This document shows, piece after piece, positions 24,176 to 33,459 of a stretch of 64,000 nt of DNA. The stretch comes from JAVVTR01 sp036653535. GTDB taxonomy: Bacteria > Bacteroidota > Bacteroidia > Bacteroidales > P3. Each line of letters opens with the position of its first letter. The stretch's first letter is position 1. Both the position numbers and the translations under genes were made by a program. Below the pieces are notes generated by a model. The model had not been told where the DNA came from. It did not search any database and saw nothing but the letters and a program-made list of their open reading frames with translations. The stretch is taken from positions 62,001 through 126,000 of the forward strand of contig JAVVTR010000003.1 in the NCBI GenBank assembly GCA_036653535.1. Direction: 5' to 3'.

Positions 24176-25255
24176 GCTAAGAGGGAGATCGCCAAGTACT
24201 TCTTCTATCGTTATGCTTTCGGCGCAAAGAAAATTTCCTTTTTTGCATTTGTTTTGCCCATGCAAACCACAGGGGCGACAATCTAATTTATATTTGCTTT
24301 CTACCACCCTTACCTTGTCGCCTATAGGCACAAAACCGAAAGAAGGTACAGTAGAACAAAAGATAAGCGTTAAAGGCGCATAAACAGCCCCTGCCAAATG
24401 GGCGGGAGCCGAATCATTGGTATAATTCATCACCGATCCTTGCATCAAGGCAGCAGAAGAGAGTAAATCTATTTTTCCGGCCAAATTTTCCATACGAGAG
24501 ACAGCAGTAGGATTTTCTTTCGTAATTTTATTTATGATATTCCAACACGATTTTTCATCTTGACTACTTCCTAAAAAATACAAACGAGCATCCGTATAAC
24601 GTTCCAATAAAGAAAGAGACAAAGCTATCCATTTATGTTCTGGCCAAGTTTTAGTACTCCACAAAGAAGCCGGAGATATACAAAAATAGGGCATTCCCTT
24701 ATAATTTTTCACCTTTTGAAAGTGATTCGAAGAAGGATATAGCTTAGGTAAATATTTTATATTTTCTTTTATAGGTACAGCCCACCTCCGTCCCCTATCC
24801 TGAAGTAGTGCAGCTATTAATGCGGCATTTCTTTCTATTTCCTGCTTATCTAAACGATGGACAACCCTCTCCTTCCAAGCAAAAGACCAAGGATTTTTAT
24901 CAAAACCTATTTTGCAATCCGCATTAGAAAAAGTAGTTAGAAAACCTGTAGAAAAAAAACGTTGCACATTGAAAACCACATCGTAATGCACCTTTCTTAT
25001 TTCCTTTAATAAGCAAAACAAATGCTTATATTTCTTCTTTTTTTTATCCCAAAGCCAAAGTGTATTTAAATAAGGATGATCTTTCAGTAATTCCGCATTG
25101 CTCGTTTTAGTAAGGAAATCCAAACGAGCTTTGGGGAAAATGGCATGTAATTCCTCTACTAGAGCGGTACTTAAAATAACATCTCCTAAAGAGGCTGTTT
25201 GAATAAGAAGTATACGAGGATAAGCGCATGGATAAGCACATTTTTTTTCTCTCAC
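24167..25255 (-). CDS. Glycosyltransferase family 9 (heptosyltransferase-like)
   Basis: A GT-B enzyme related to WaaF/WaaC, which add heptose to LPS core. It has the N-terminal RILLIQTASLGDVILSTALVEEL and a nucleotide-sugar site near YTNDSAPAHLAGAV. The frame is open a further 30 codons upstream, but that part lies inside the phosphohexomutase gene. I chose the GTG at 25255, two bases after that gene's stop, giving 362 residues, a normal length. It is probably co-transcribed with the mutase. The sugar donor is unknown; heptose is a guess from family. Confidence 0.9.
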   Translation of the reverse strand: MREKKCAYPCAYPRILLIQTASLGDVILSTALVEELHAIFPKARLDFLTKTSNAELLKDHPYLNTLWLWDKKKKKYKHLFCLLKEIRKVHYDVVFNVQRFFSTGFLTTFSNADCKIGFDKNPWSFAWKERVVHRLDKQEIERNAALIAALLQDRGRRWAVPIKENIKYLPKLYPSSNHFQKVKNYKGMPYFCISPASLWSTKTWPEHKWIALSLSLLERYTDARLYFLGSSQDEKSCWNIINKITKENPTAVSRMENLAGKIDLLSSAALMQGSVMNYTNDSAPAHLAGAVYAPLTLIFCSTVPSFGFVPIGDKVRVVESKYKLDCRPCGLHGQNKCKKGNFLCAESITIEEVLGDLPLSLQ

Positions 25256-25257
25256 GG

Positions 25258-26958
25258 CTATCCTATTTTCATGTCTTTTTTCAAAGACTCTATTTTTACA
25301 TCTAATTCTTTTTGCTGCTGTTCTAAAGAATAATTTTCTCTCCAAGCAGCTTTTACTCCTATATAAAATTTAATTTTGGGCTCTGTTCCAGAAGGACGCA
25401 CCGTAATTTTACTTCCATCTTCTGTAAAAAATTGGAGTACATCAGAGGGAGGTAAATTTTGGTATCCTTCCAAATAATCTTTTATTTCCAAAACGGGGGA
25501 ACCTCCTAAAATGTGCGGAGGATTGGAACGGAACCTGCACATTATCGCATTTATCTCTTCGTTTCCCGATCTTCCTTTTTTGCTTAAAGAAAAAAGATCT
25601 TCCTTATAGAACCCATATTCTTTATATAATTGAATTAAAATATCCATAAGCGATTTCCCCTTAACACTCGCTTCCACTGCCATTTCTGCTATAAGACAGC
25701 AAGAAATAACTGCATCCTTATCCCTAACAAAATCCCCGGCTAAATAACCATAACTTTCTTCTCCTCCTCCAATAAAAATTTCTTTGCCCTGCTTTTTCTC
25801 TATCAGATCGGCTATATATTTAAAGCCAGTAAGAACATCGTAACTCTGTACTCCATTTTTAATAGCTATATCTCTAAGCAGTTCCGTAGTTACTATAGTT
25901 TTTATAATGTACTCTTTCCCTGTTAGAAGCCCTTTTTCTTTCCATTTATTAATTAAATAATAAATTAATAAGGAGGCCGTTTGGTTGCCATTTAATAACA
26001 CAAATTCGCCTTTGCCATCCTCTATAGCCAAACCAACCCTATCCGCATCGGGATCCGTGGCAAGAACCAAGGAGGCCTTTTCTTTACGAGCCAAATCCAT
26101 AGCCATACGCATGGTAGCCTTTTCTTCCGGATTAGGAGAATCTACCGTAGAAAAATCTCCATCCGCAACCATTTGTTCTGGTACACAAATAACATTTTCA
26201 AATCCCCAATTTTTTAATGCACGTGGAACCATAGTCATGCCAGTACCATGTAAGGGAGTATAAATAATTTTTAAATCTTTTTCTTTTGGGGTACCCTGTG
26301 TCTGCAAAGATAAACTTCTAACTTTCTCTAAATACGTTGCATCCACCTGTTGATCTACATAAATTATATTCGCCTCTCCTCCCTGCATAAGCACTTGCTC
26401 TACAGAGGTAATTTTACGCACTTCTTCCATTACGTTTTTATCGTAAGGAGCCACTAATTGCCCGCCGTCTTTTCCATAAGCCTTATATCCATTATATTCT
26501 TTAGGATTATGAGAGGCTGTAATCATAACTCCTCCACAACAATGAAAATATCTAACCGCAAAAGAAAGTTCCGGTGTAGGACGCATGCCCGTAAAAAGAT
26601 AAACTTTAAATCCATTAGCAGCAAACACCTTGGCTGTAGTTAAAGCAAAAGAAGCACTTCTATTACGACAATCATAAGAAATAGCCACTTTTAATTGCAA
26701 CTTTTCTTCTTGACATTGTTGTTTTAAATAACAAGCGAAACCCTGAGTAGACATAGCCACCGTATAAGTATTCATTCGGTTGGATCCCACACCTAAAACC
26801 CCACGCAAACCACCCGTTCCAAATTCCAAATCCTTATAAAAGGCATCTGCCAATGCTTCCGGATGATAATCTATAAGTTCTTTTACTTCTTGCTGTGTTT
26901 GCACATCAAAAGGTGCACAAGTCCATTTTTCTGCTTTTTTTAGAATATTTGCATCCAT
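25258..26958 (-). CDS. Phosphoglucomutase/phosphomannomutase (alpha-D-phosphohexomutase)
   Basis: Interconverts hexose 1- and 6-phosphates. The phosphoserine is S149 in MITASHNPKEYNGYK. Metal binding is DPDADRVG, the sugar-binding loop is GGGEESYGYL and the C-terminal phosphate loop is RPSGTEPKIKFYIG, so all four domains are present. At 566 residues it belongs to the long PgcA-like branch. It precedes the GT9 gene by two bases and follows the GDP-fucose genes, so it may supply mannose 1-phosphate or glucose 1-phosphate for surface glycans. Which hexose it prefers cannot be read here. Confidence 0.94.
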   Translation of the reverse strand: MDANILKKAEKWTCAPFDVQTQQEVKELIDYHPEALADAFYKDLEFGTGGLRGVLGVGSNRMNTYTVAMSTQGFACYLKQQCQEEKLQLKVAISYDCRNRSASFALTTAKVFAANGFKVYLFTGMRPTPELSFAVRYFHCCGGVMITASHNPKEYNGYKAYGKDGGQLVAPYDKNVMEEVRKITSVEQVLMQGGEANIIYVDQQVDATYLEKVRSLSLQTQGTPKEKDLKIIYTPLHGTGMTMVPRALKNWGFENVICVPEQMVADGDFSTVDSPNPEEKATMRMAMDLARKEKASLVLATDPDADRVGLAIEDGKGEFVLLNGNQTASLLIYYLINKWKEKGLLTGKEYIIKTIVTTELLRDIAIKNGVQSYDVLTGFKYIADLIEKKQGKEIFIGGGEESYGYLAGDFVRDKDAVISCCLIAEMAVEASVKGKSLMDILIQLYKEYGFYKEDLFSLSKKGRSGNEEINAIMCRFRSNPPHILGGSPVLEIKDYLEGYQNLPPSDVLQFFTEDGSKITVRPSGTEPKIKFYIGVKAAWRENYSLEQQQKELDVKIESLKKDMKIG

Positions 26959-27043
26959 TATTTATCCTTTTTATTTTATCCTTAAAACCTCATCCCATAT
27001 ATAGTTTCATACTAACAAGCACTTTTTCTTTCTATGTGTATGT

Positions 27044-28165
27044 TTATTTTCTAGACGTATACCAACGATATAAAAGTTCTATTCCCTGATCTAATTCTAC
27101 TTTATGCCTCCAACCGAGAGAATGTATTTTTGTAACATCTAACAATTTACGTGGTGTTCCATCGGGTTTATCTGCATTATAGTAAATTTTTCCATTAAAG
27201 CCTATATGCTGTTTTATTTTTTCTACCGTTTGTGCAATAGTTAATTCTTCTCCCGTTCCTATATTAATATGCGTGTTTTTAATTTCTTTCCCTTTTCCAG
27301 AAGACAAGTCTTTAAATGATATATTTTCAAGTAAATAAACACAGGCATCTGCCATATCTTCACTCCATAAAAACTCTCTCAAAGGAGCGCCGCTTCCCCA
27401 TATTTCTACTTTCACTCTACAAGCTCTTCCAATGCTAATGATGGAATTTGGCATTGGACTAATTCCATATTTGACCAACATGGTCAAAATATCCTCTGTT
27501 GGACTATTCCCATCTATGTTTTCTATGGGTCGAGATTGCATGTCCGCACGTATTGCTTTCCAATCACCCTGTTCCATACATTTACCCAAATGTATCTTTC
27601 GTATTAAGGCTGGTAAAACATGAGAAGTTTCCAAATTAAAATTATCGAAAGGGCCATAAAGATTAGTAGGCATAACGGAAATAAAATCGGTTCCATATTG
27701 CAAATTATAGCTCTCGCACATTTTCAAACCTGCAATTTTAGATATAGCATAAGGTTCATTTGTGTACTCTAATTCAGAGGTAAGCAAACACTCTTCTGTC
27801 ATAGGTTGAGGCGCCATGCGCGGATAAATACAAGAACTACCTAAAAAAAGTAATTTTTTAACTCCGTATTTATAAGAGGCATGTATAGTATTGCAAGCTA
27901 TCATTAAATTTTCATAAATAAATTGCCCTCGACACACACTATTTGCCTGAATTCCACCAACTTTAGCCGAAGCCACTATTACGTATTCCGGTTTTTCTTC
28001 CTCGAAAAATTCATTGACAGCCACCGCATCCATCAAATCTAATTGCTCATGGGTCCGACCTATTAAATGTGTATAACCTTTACCTGCCAAATTTCTCCAA
28101 ATGGCAGAACCAACCAAACCTCTATGGCCAGCCACATATATCTTACTATGCTTATCTATATTCAT
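27044..28165 (-). CDS. fcl: GDP-L-fucose synthase
   Basis: Epimerises and reduces GDP-4-keto-6-deoxymannose to GDP-fucose with NADPH. This short-chain dehydrogenase has the cofactor loop AGHRGLVGSAI (residues 12-22), a serine in GSSCIYP (S110/S111) and the catalytic pair Y139/K143 (YAISK). It is 373 residues, about 50 more than the E. coli enzyme. The extra length is an insertion at about 205-245 (IENIDGNSPTEDILTMLVK), just before the EIWGSGAPLREFL motif, as I recall for Bacteroidota members. It lies downstream of gmd on the same strand, with a 253-base gap, so it may have separate transcription. Confidence 0.95.
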   Translation of the reverse strand: MNIDKHSKIYVAGHRGLVGSAIWRNLAGKGYTHLIGRTHEQLDLMDAVAVNEFFEEEKPEYVIVASAKVGGIQANSVCRGQFIYENLMIACNTIHASYKYGVKKLLFLGSSCIYPRMAPQPMTEECLLTSELEYTNEPYAISKIAGLKMCESYNLQYGTDFISVMPTNLYGPFDNFNLETSHVLPALIRKIHLGKCMEQGDWKAIRADMQSRPIENIDGNSPTEDILTMLVKYGISPMPNSIISIGRACRVKVEIWGSGAPLREFLWSEDMADACVYLLENISFKDLSSGKGKEIKNTHINIGTGEELTIAQTVEKIKQHIGFNGKIYYNADKPDGTPRKLLDVTKIHSLGWRHKVELDQGIELLYRWYTSRK

Positions 28166-28418
28166 TCTGTTCTATTTTTATTTATTTGGAGAAAATCTAT
28201 CTCTCGCCCAAACATTTATTTAATTATGAAACGAACAAGAGCTCAACAACTACACCAAGAGTATAAACCAACTCTCATAAGGTTGAGAAAGTCGACGATT
28301 GCTTACATACGTCCTACTTATTAAAATTATTTTCGTATAAACTATTTATTTATAATTTTCTATACCTATTTAAAAAAAGCCTAAGTTTCGGTTTCTACCA
28401 GCCTCTTACAATTATTTT

Positions 28419-29576
28419 TTATTCAAAATAATTGAGAATATTATATCCATTTTCTTTTAAAAAATTTTCCCTTTTCATCAAAATTACATCATGTTCCATC
28501 ATCTCCCTAACTAAATCGTCCAAGTTGTATTCTGGAATCCAACCTAATACCTGTCTCGATTTAGTGGCATCCCCTAAAAGCAGTTCCACCTCTGTAGGCC
28601 GAAAATACTGAGGATCCACACAAACTACACTTTGTCCTAAACGTTTTCTAAATGCTTCCTCTTGTTTTTCCCCTACTTTTTCTCTAAAAACAGCCCTATC
28701 TATACTCTCCACCACCCCTTCTTCCTTAAGTCCCTCTCCTTTAAATACTAATTTTACGCCTATTTGATTAAAAGCTTTTTCTACGAATTCTCTAATAGAT
28801 GTAGTTACCCCAGTAGCAATTACATAATCGGAAGGTTTTTCCTGTTGAAGAATTAAATACATCGCCCGTACATAATCCTTGGCATGCCCCCAGTCTCTTT
28901 TAGACGACATATTCCCCAAAAAAAGTTTGTCTTGCAATCCCAAAGCCATTTTACAAACGGCACGTGTAATTTTACGAGTTACAAACGTTTCTCCTCTTAC
29001 CGGAGATTCGTGATTAAACAAAATGCCATTATTAGCATGTATACCATAAGCTTCCCTGTAATTAACCGTAATCCAATAGGCATATAATTTAGCCACCGCA
29101 TAAGGACTACGAGGATAAAAAGGCGTTTTTTCATTTTGTGGAGTAGCCTGAACCAAACCATATAATTCAGAAGTGGAAGCTTGGTAAATCCGTATTTTAT
29201 CCACTAATTTTAATAGGCGAATCGCTTCTAATAAACGGAGGGTACCTATACCATCGGCATTTGCGACATATTCGGGAGTATCAAAACTCACTTTCACATG
29301 GCTCATAGCCGCCAAATTATAAATTTCATTGGGCTGCACTTCCTGCACAATTTTGGTCAAATTCATGCTATCGGTCATATCTCCATAGTGCAAGAAAAAA
29401 TTACGTTCTTTCTGCTGAGGGTCTTGATATAAATGATCTATTCTTTCCGTATTAAAAGAAGATGCTCTTCTTTTAATACCATGAACTTCATAGCCTTTTT
29501 TTAAAAGATATTCACTCAGATATGCGCCATCCTGTCCGGTAACTCCGGTAATGAGCGCCACTTTTTTATTAGACAT
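28419..29576 (-). CDS. gmd: GDP-mannose 4,6-dehydratase
   Basis: Makes GDP-4-keto-6-deoxymannose, the precursor of GDP-fucose. The NADP loop is GVTGQDGAYLSEYL (11-24), followed by HGIKRRASSFNTERIDHLY. The catalytic region has STSELYG (134-140), with Y159 and K163 in the SPYAVAKLYAYW segment. The 385 residues are slightly above the usual 370. With fcl it completes GDP-fucose synthesis, used in this phylum for surface polysaccharides and protein O-glycans. No TAnnTTTG box is evident in the 200 bases upstream. Confidence 0.97.
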   Translation of the reverse strand: MSNKKVALITGVTGQDGAYLSEYLLKKGYEVHGIKRRASSFNTERIDHLYQDPQQKERNFFLHYGDMTDSMNLTKIVQEVQPNEIYNLAAMSHVKVSFDTPEYVANADGIGTLRLLEAIRLLKLVDKIRIYQASTSELYGLVQATPQNEKTPFYPRSPYAVAKLYAYWITVNYREAYGIHANNGILFNHESPVRGETFVTRKITRAVCKMALGLQDKLFLGNMSSKRDWGHAKDYVRAMYLILQQEKPSDYVIATGVTTSIREFVEKAFNQIGVKLVFKGEGLKEEGVVESIDRAVFREKVGEKQEEAFRKRLGQSVVCVDPQYFRPTEVELLLGDATKSRQVLGWIPEYNLDDLVREMMEHDVILMKRENFLKENGYNILNYFE

Positions 29577-29653
29577 AAATTTATTTTTTATTTTGTAAAG
29601 CTTTGCAAAGAACCTACATAAAAGGAAATAACCAATGTTTCTAATTGGTAAAA

Positions 29654-29686
29654 GTAAGAATTTTTTATGAAACTTTCTTACCTTTG
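29654..29686 (+). promoter_or_regulatory. -7 promoter element overlapped by an inverted repeat
   Basis: TACCTTTG at 29679-29686 fits TAnnTTTG. An inverted repeat, GTAAGAA (29654-29660) with TTCTTAC (29675-29681), overlaps the first bases of the box and could be a repressor site. The next plus-strand gene starts 91 bases downstream. Confidence 0.4.
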
Positions 29687-29777
29687 CAAAGTGCTATGGT
29701 ATAACCATTGCAAAAAACGAAAAACACCTATCCTCTATAATTAATTATATTATATAGGATAATAACCTTTTTCAACT

Positions 29778-30275
29778 ATGAAAAAATATCTTTTTTCCTT
29801 ATCTGTTTTTACTTTACTTTCTTTTTTCTACGGTCAAGGACAAAGCGATGTTACCTACTTGCCATTAGAAAGCAATGTCACTAATCTACCTGCCTTTTCT
29901 TCTAGTATTTCTCGCAATCCCAACATAGATTCTCTAATAAACCTCCATATAGAATACAATAATACCCATCCATATATGGGGTATAGAATTTTAGTTTTTG
30001 CTCAAAGCGGCAATCATTCTAAGAATGCTGCCATGGATGCTCGTAGCAATTTTCTATATAATCACTCCAACATGGATGCTTATATTGTTTATGAGGAACC
30101 TTATTTCAAAGTAAAGATAGGAAACTTTAGAACTCGCATAGAGGCCGCTTTATTTTTGAAAAACATATACATGGAATATCCTCAAGCTTATATAGTAAGA
30201 GATGCTTTAGATATGGCCCGTTTTCTACAAATAGAAGAAGAAAATTTAGACGACTTGCTATCACCCGACTTTTAG
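29778..30275 (+). CDS. Secreted SPOR-domain protein
   Basis: A 165-residue exported protein. The signal peptide spans about residues 1-22 (YLFSLSVFTLLSFFYGQGQS). The rest is mainly one SPOR-type domain of about 75 residues, from YRILVFAQSGNHSKNAA through FKVKIGNFRTRIEAALFLKNI to QAYIVRD. SPOR domains bind denuded peptidoglycan glycan strands, so the product probably sits in the periplasm at sites of wall remodelling. There is no membrane anchor. It is a single-gene unit divergent from gmd. The domain call rests on the K-IGNFR-EA pattern. Confidence 0.85.
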   Translation: MKKYLFSLSVFTLLSFFYGQGQSDVTYLPLESNVTNLPAFSSSISRNPNIDSLINLHIEYNNTHPYMGYRILVFAQSGNHSKNAAMDARSNFLYNHSNMDAYIVYEEPYFKVKIGNFRTRIEAALFLKNIYMEYPQAYIVRDALDMARFLQIEEENLDDLLSPDF

Positions 30276-30327
30276 AAGCGCTGTAAAACGCTATATAAAA
30301 CTATTTTAGATTTATTCGCCTCCGATT

Positions 30328-32145
30328 TCATTCCACCACCGTAACACTGCCTGTCTTTTTAAATATTTCCCCATTTCTCTTAAGGGAAATCTTATAAATA
30401 TATATATCTGGCTTTACTCTTACCCCTTTAAATGTGCCATCCCATCCCGAATTAGGATCATGGCTTTTAAAAATCATTTTACCCGAATACTGAAAAATAT
30501 AAAAATCATATTCATCCCCTTCATAAAATAAACCTATAGGTTTATAAGTGGAGGTATATCCTCCCGGTTTAAATCCTGTAGGCATGTAAAATTTCGGATT
30601 TTCCGAGTCCATGAACCCTAATTCATTAGAACGCACCCTTTCTAGACTTTCGCCCTTTTCCTTGGCTAATACATAAAAAAAAGTTTTAGCAATAACCTCC
30701 AAAGAAGAATAAGTGTAAGTAAACTCATATTCCAAATTAGGATCTCTACTGGATAGAGCTGCTATTTCTCCTATTTTTTTAGGGGGATCCAAAGAAGTAT
30801 AAGCGTATATCTCAAAGCAATCCAAAAGGTTCTGACTTTGCCAATACGCATAAGTATTCCATGTTAAAGTAAGAGTAGTGATCTCCTTGCTACGCAACTT
30901 CAAACAAATCGTTTGATGAGAAGCTGTTTTTAAAACCACCCTACCACAAGTATCCTTAAGAAGAGCATAGTAAGAATATGGCATTTTCGCTGCGTCCACC
31001 CCTACATCTTGCCATAAATAATTTTGAATTAAATCGGAATAAGAAATATTACTTATTTTTTTTGCCTTATTACTATCGCTTTGATAACGATAAATTTCTA
31101 TTCCTCCAAAAACCGATTGGGTATCTATAACAAAAGATAAAAGCGGATGCTGTTCCTTTGTAACCTCGACCTTGCGCAATATAAAATAATCGGGTGTTTT
31201 AGGAAAGGCAATAATAACACTATCCGATAAAGCGGAAGAAGTATATCCAGAAGAATTTTCTTTAGAACTTATTTTATAATATTTATAAGAGGGATTACTT
31301 ACCGCCGGATAAACAAAATTAATATTAGACCTATACGCACAAGCGTTCAATTTATTATAAGGAAAATCTTTGCCGAACTTTCCATATAAATACAAACTAT
31401 CGGTATGTGCCAATGCCTCTAAAGGAGAAGTGCAAGAGATATAAATACTATCCCCGCAACTTTCGTATTTTACTGTAGTAAGAAAAACATGGCGAGAAGT
31501 AGAGTAAATACTTCTATTGTTACACCCATCTAAAACCGCTATTCTATATTTTTGCAAAGCCAAAGGATCGGATTTGCTATCCATATAGAAAGTATTAGAG
31601 GTTCCCACCAAGGTGTCTATTTCTATGGGAAAACCAGCATCTTCTCTCGTAACTACATAACCCACGGCATCCACCACCAAAGACTTAGGCCAACCCAATG
31701 CCACTTTATTATTGGGTTCCACCGTAAGAGAATCTATTTCTAAACCGGAGGGTGGCGTATGATCTTGCACATTCAACTCCAAAGTAGTAGAAGTAGTAAT
31801 AAAAAAAGTATCTATCCCACGCATTTGCCACAAAGAAAGACGATAAGAAATTAATTCTGAACAGGCATACACCGAATCTTGATAAGTCTGCATGGAAGCT
31901 GGCAACACCCTTATATCTTGCCACATCCCATGTCTATATCTTTGCACACTAATTTTCCAATTTTCCAAATCGGGAAGCAAAGCACTGGCATCCCAATATA
32001 AGTAAACGATGCCTTCTTTTATTCCTTGAAGATTCTCGGCTCGGCCATTTAATTCAAACGGAGAAATCGATTTCTGCGGGTTTGCATATCCCTCCCTACA
32101 GAAAATTCCTAAAAACAGCAATAGTATTAACCGTATAAATTTCAT
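30328..32145 (-). CDS. Secreted protein with probable T9SS type B (gliding motility-type) C-terminal domain
   Basis: A 605-residue exported protein. A signal peptide covers about residues 1-21 (ILLLFLGIFCREGYA). The body seems to be fibronectin/Ig-like strand repeats (for example VALGWPKSLVVDAVGYVVTRE, LLDCFEIYAYTS). The last 90 residues match the gliding-motility-associated C-terminal domain: FYMPTGFKPGG, YKPIGLFYEGDEYDFYIF, then GWDGTFKGVRVKPDIYIYKI. In relatives this domain directs secretion through the type IX system to the cell surface. No T9SS machinery gene is in the window. The usual NPNGDG-type start of the domain is reduced to KPGGYTS. A 12-base tandem repeat lies in its 5' leader. 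Confidence 0.82.
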   Translation of the reverse strand: MKFIRLILLLFLGIFCREGYANPQKSISPFELNGRAENLQGIKEGIVYLYWDASALLPDLENWKISVQRYRHGMWQDIRVLPASMQTYQDSVYACSELISYRLSLWQMRGIDTFFITTSTTLELNVQDHTPPSGLEIDSLTVEPNNKVALGWPKSLVVDAVGYVVTREDAGFPIEIDTLVGTSNTFYMDSKSDPLALQKYRIAVLDGCNNRSIYSTSRHVFLTTVKYESCGDSIYISCTSPLEALAHTDSLYLYGKFGKDFPYNKLNACAYRSNINFVYPAVSNPSYKYYKISSKENSSGYTSSALSDSVIIAFPKTPDYFILRKVEVTKEQHPLLSFVIDTQSVFGGIEIYRYQSDSNKAKKISNISYSDLIQNYLWQDVGVDAAKMPYSYYALLKDTCGRVVLKTASHQTICLKLRSKEITTLTLTWNTYAYWQSQNLLDCFEIYAYTSLDPPKKIGEIAALSSRDPNLEYEFTYTYSSLEVIAKTFFYVLAKEKGESLERVRSNELGFMDSENPKFYMPTGFKPGGYTSTYKPIGLFYEGDEYDFYIFQYSGKMIFKSHDPNSGWDGTFKGVRVKPDIYIYKISLKRNGEIFKKTGSVTVVE

Positions 32146-32150
32146 TTACT

Positions 32151-32174
32151 TTATGCCTAAAATTATGCCTAAAA
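32151..32174. repeat. 12-bp tandem duplication upstream of the T9SS cargo gene
   Basis: TTATGCCTAAAA occurs twice in direct succession, five bases upstream of the minus-strand start codon. A partial third match (GCCTAAAA) follows at 32181-32188. It falls where the ribosome-binding region of the cargo gene would be. Confidence 0.8.
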
Positions 32175-32211
32175 AACACAGCCTAAAAGCATTCTCATTT
32201 TTAAAATGTAT

Positions 32212-33459
32212 TTACCCCGCAACCACACAAAAAAGAGTATTAGGATCAAAATATTTTTTAGCCGTTTCTTTTATTTGATAAGGCGTAATATTTCTCAATC
32301 TCTGATCGAATTGCTCGTAAAAATGCTCATCCAAACCAAACATTAAATGAAATTTTGTTTTCTCGGAAATATCAAAAGTTCCATCCATTTCTCTTAGAAA
32401 TTCTCCAGCATAGGAATGACGCACCAAATCCAATTCTTGCTCCGAAATTTCTTCTTCACAAAGCAATTTCATTTCCTTTTGAATTTCTTTGATTATCGCC
32501 TCTTCCTTTGACGATTTCACCTCCGAAGCAATCATCCATACAGTACTGTAGCGTAAAGGGACCATATAAGAAGAAATACCATAGGTGTATCCTTTTTCTT
32601 CCCTAATATTTTTCATAATACGAGAACCAAAATATCCACCAAAAACATAATCTAAAATTTTAAAATCAAAAAAATCAGGATGTTTGGGTCCTATAACCAT
32701 TTTTCCCATACGTACGGATGTTTGCACTGCATCCTTTTTCTCTATTTTTCTTTTCTCTGGTAAGGGCTTTTCCCATGGCAATTCTCCACAGGGTAAAACT
32801 CTTGCCTTGCCAGTCCAATCTCTGCCACCAAAAGAATGATTCAGCACCTTAGTAATTTCATCCACATCATAGCTTCCCGATAATACCATATTGCAATTCT
32901 CGCTTACGTAAGCTTGTTGATAAAATTCCAACACATCCTCTCTGTTTAAATGGTCGAAATCCGCTTCTTCCAACACTTGCCCATAAGGATGACTTGGTCC
33001 AAAAAGCATCTGATAAAAGGCCTTACGCGAAATTTCATTGACCTTTTGAAGGCTCACCAAAAATTTATGATGCAATTTTTGCTTATATATTTCTATCTCT
33101 TTTTCCGGGAATATGGATCTTTTAATCAAATCCTCACAAAGCGGTATAATTTCTTTTAAATAACGGGACATACAATAAATTACAATAGAAGATTGGTCCC
33201 TATCCGAATCTTTTTCTATATAGGCGCCATAATAATCTAACTTATCGGATATTTCCTCTGCGTTCCAAGTGGAGGTACCCTCTGTAAGTAAAGAGCAACA
33301 AGCCTGAGCGGTCATACGCTTATTTTGGAAAAAACTTCCTGCCTCAAAAATAAATTCCAAACGTACCAAATCTAATTTCTTATCGTCAAAGGCATAAACA
33401 GAAATTCCGTTATCCAAACGAAACTCTCTTGGTTTAAGTTTATTATAATCGAATATCAT
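32212..33459 (-). CDS. M16-family peptidase homologue, non-catalytic subunit
   Basis: A 415-residue protein with the two-lobe M16 (pitrilysin/processing peptidase) fold, but without the zinc motif: the HxxEH position reads AQACCSLLTEG. Family marks kept are LDNGISVYAFDD, EEISDKLDYYGAYIE and, in the second half, FGGYFGSRIMKNIREEKGYTYGISS, where the R/Y pair that helps bind substrate is present. I chose the ATG at 33459, which shares one base with the stop of the catalytic gene (TAATG), rather than an earlier start inside that gene. It most likely pairs with the upstream catalytic subunit as in heterodimeric M16B peptidases. Confidence 0.92.
   Translation of the reverse strand: MIFDYNKLKPREFRLDNGISVYAFDDKKLDLVRLEFIFEAGSFFQNKRMTAQACCSLLTEGTSTWNAEEISDKLDYYGAYIEKDSDRDQSSIVIYCMSRYLKEIIPLCEDLIKRSIFPEKEIEIYKQKLHHKFLVSLQKVNEISRKAFYQMLFGPSHPYGQVLEEADFDHLNREDVLEFYQQAYVSENCNMVLSGSYDVDEITKVLNHSFGGRDWTGKARVLPCGELPWEKPLPEKRKIEKKDAVQTSVRMGKMVIGPKHPDFFDFKILDYVFGGYFGSRIMKNIREEKGYTYGISSYMVPLRYSTVWMIASEVKSSKEEAIIKEIQKEMKLLCEEEISEQELDLVRHSYAGEFLREMDGTFDISEKTKFHLMFGLDEHFYEQFDQRLRNITPYQIKETAKKYFDPNTLFCVVAG

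Noticed and set aside
25256..25345. Longer start for the GT9 gene
   Set aside because: The extra residues overlap the phosphohexomutase gene and precede the conserved first strand by too much; GTG at 25255 fits better.
28226..28324. A 32-codon plus-strand frame (MKRTRAQQLH start) between fcl and gmd
   Set aside because: It is basic and short, with no promoter, ribosome site or recognisable feature; probably chance. The rest of this 253-base gap holds nothing I can support.
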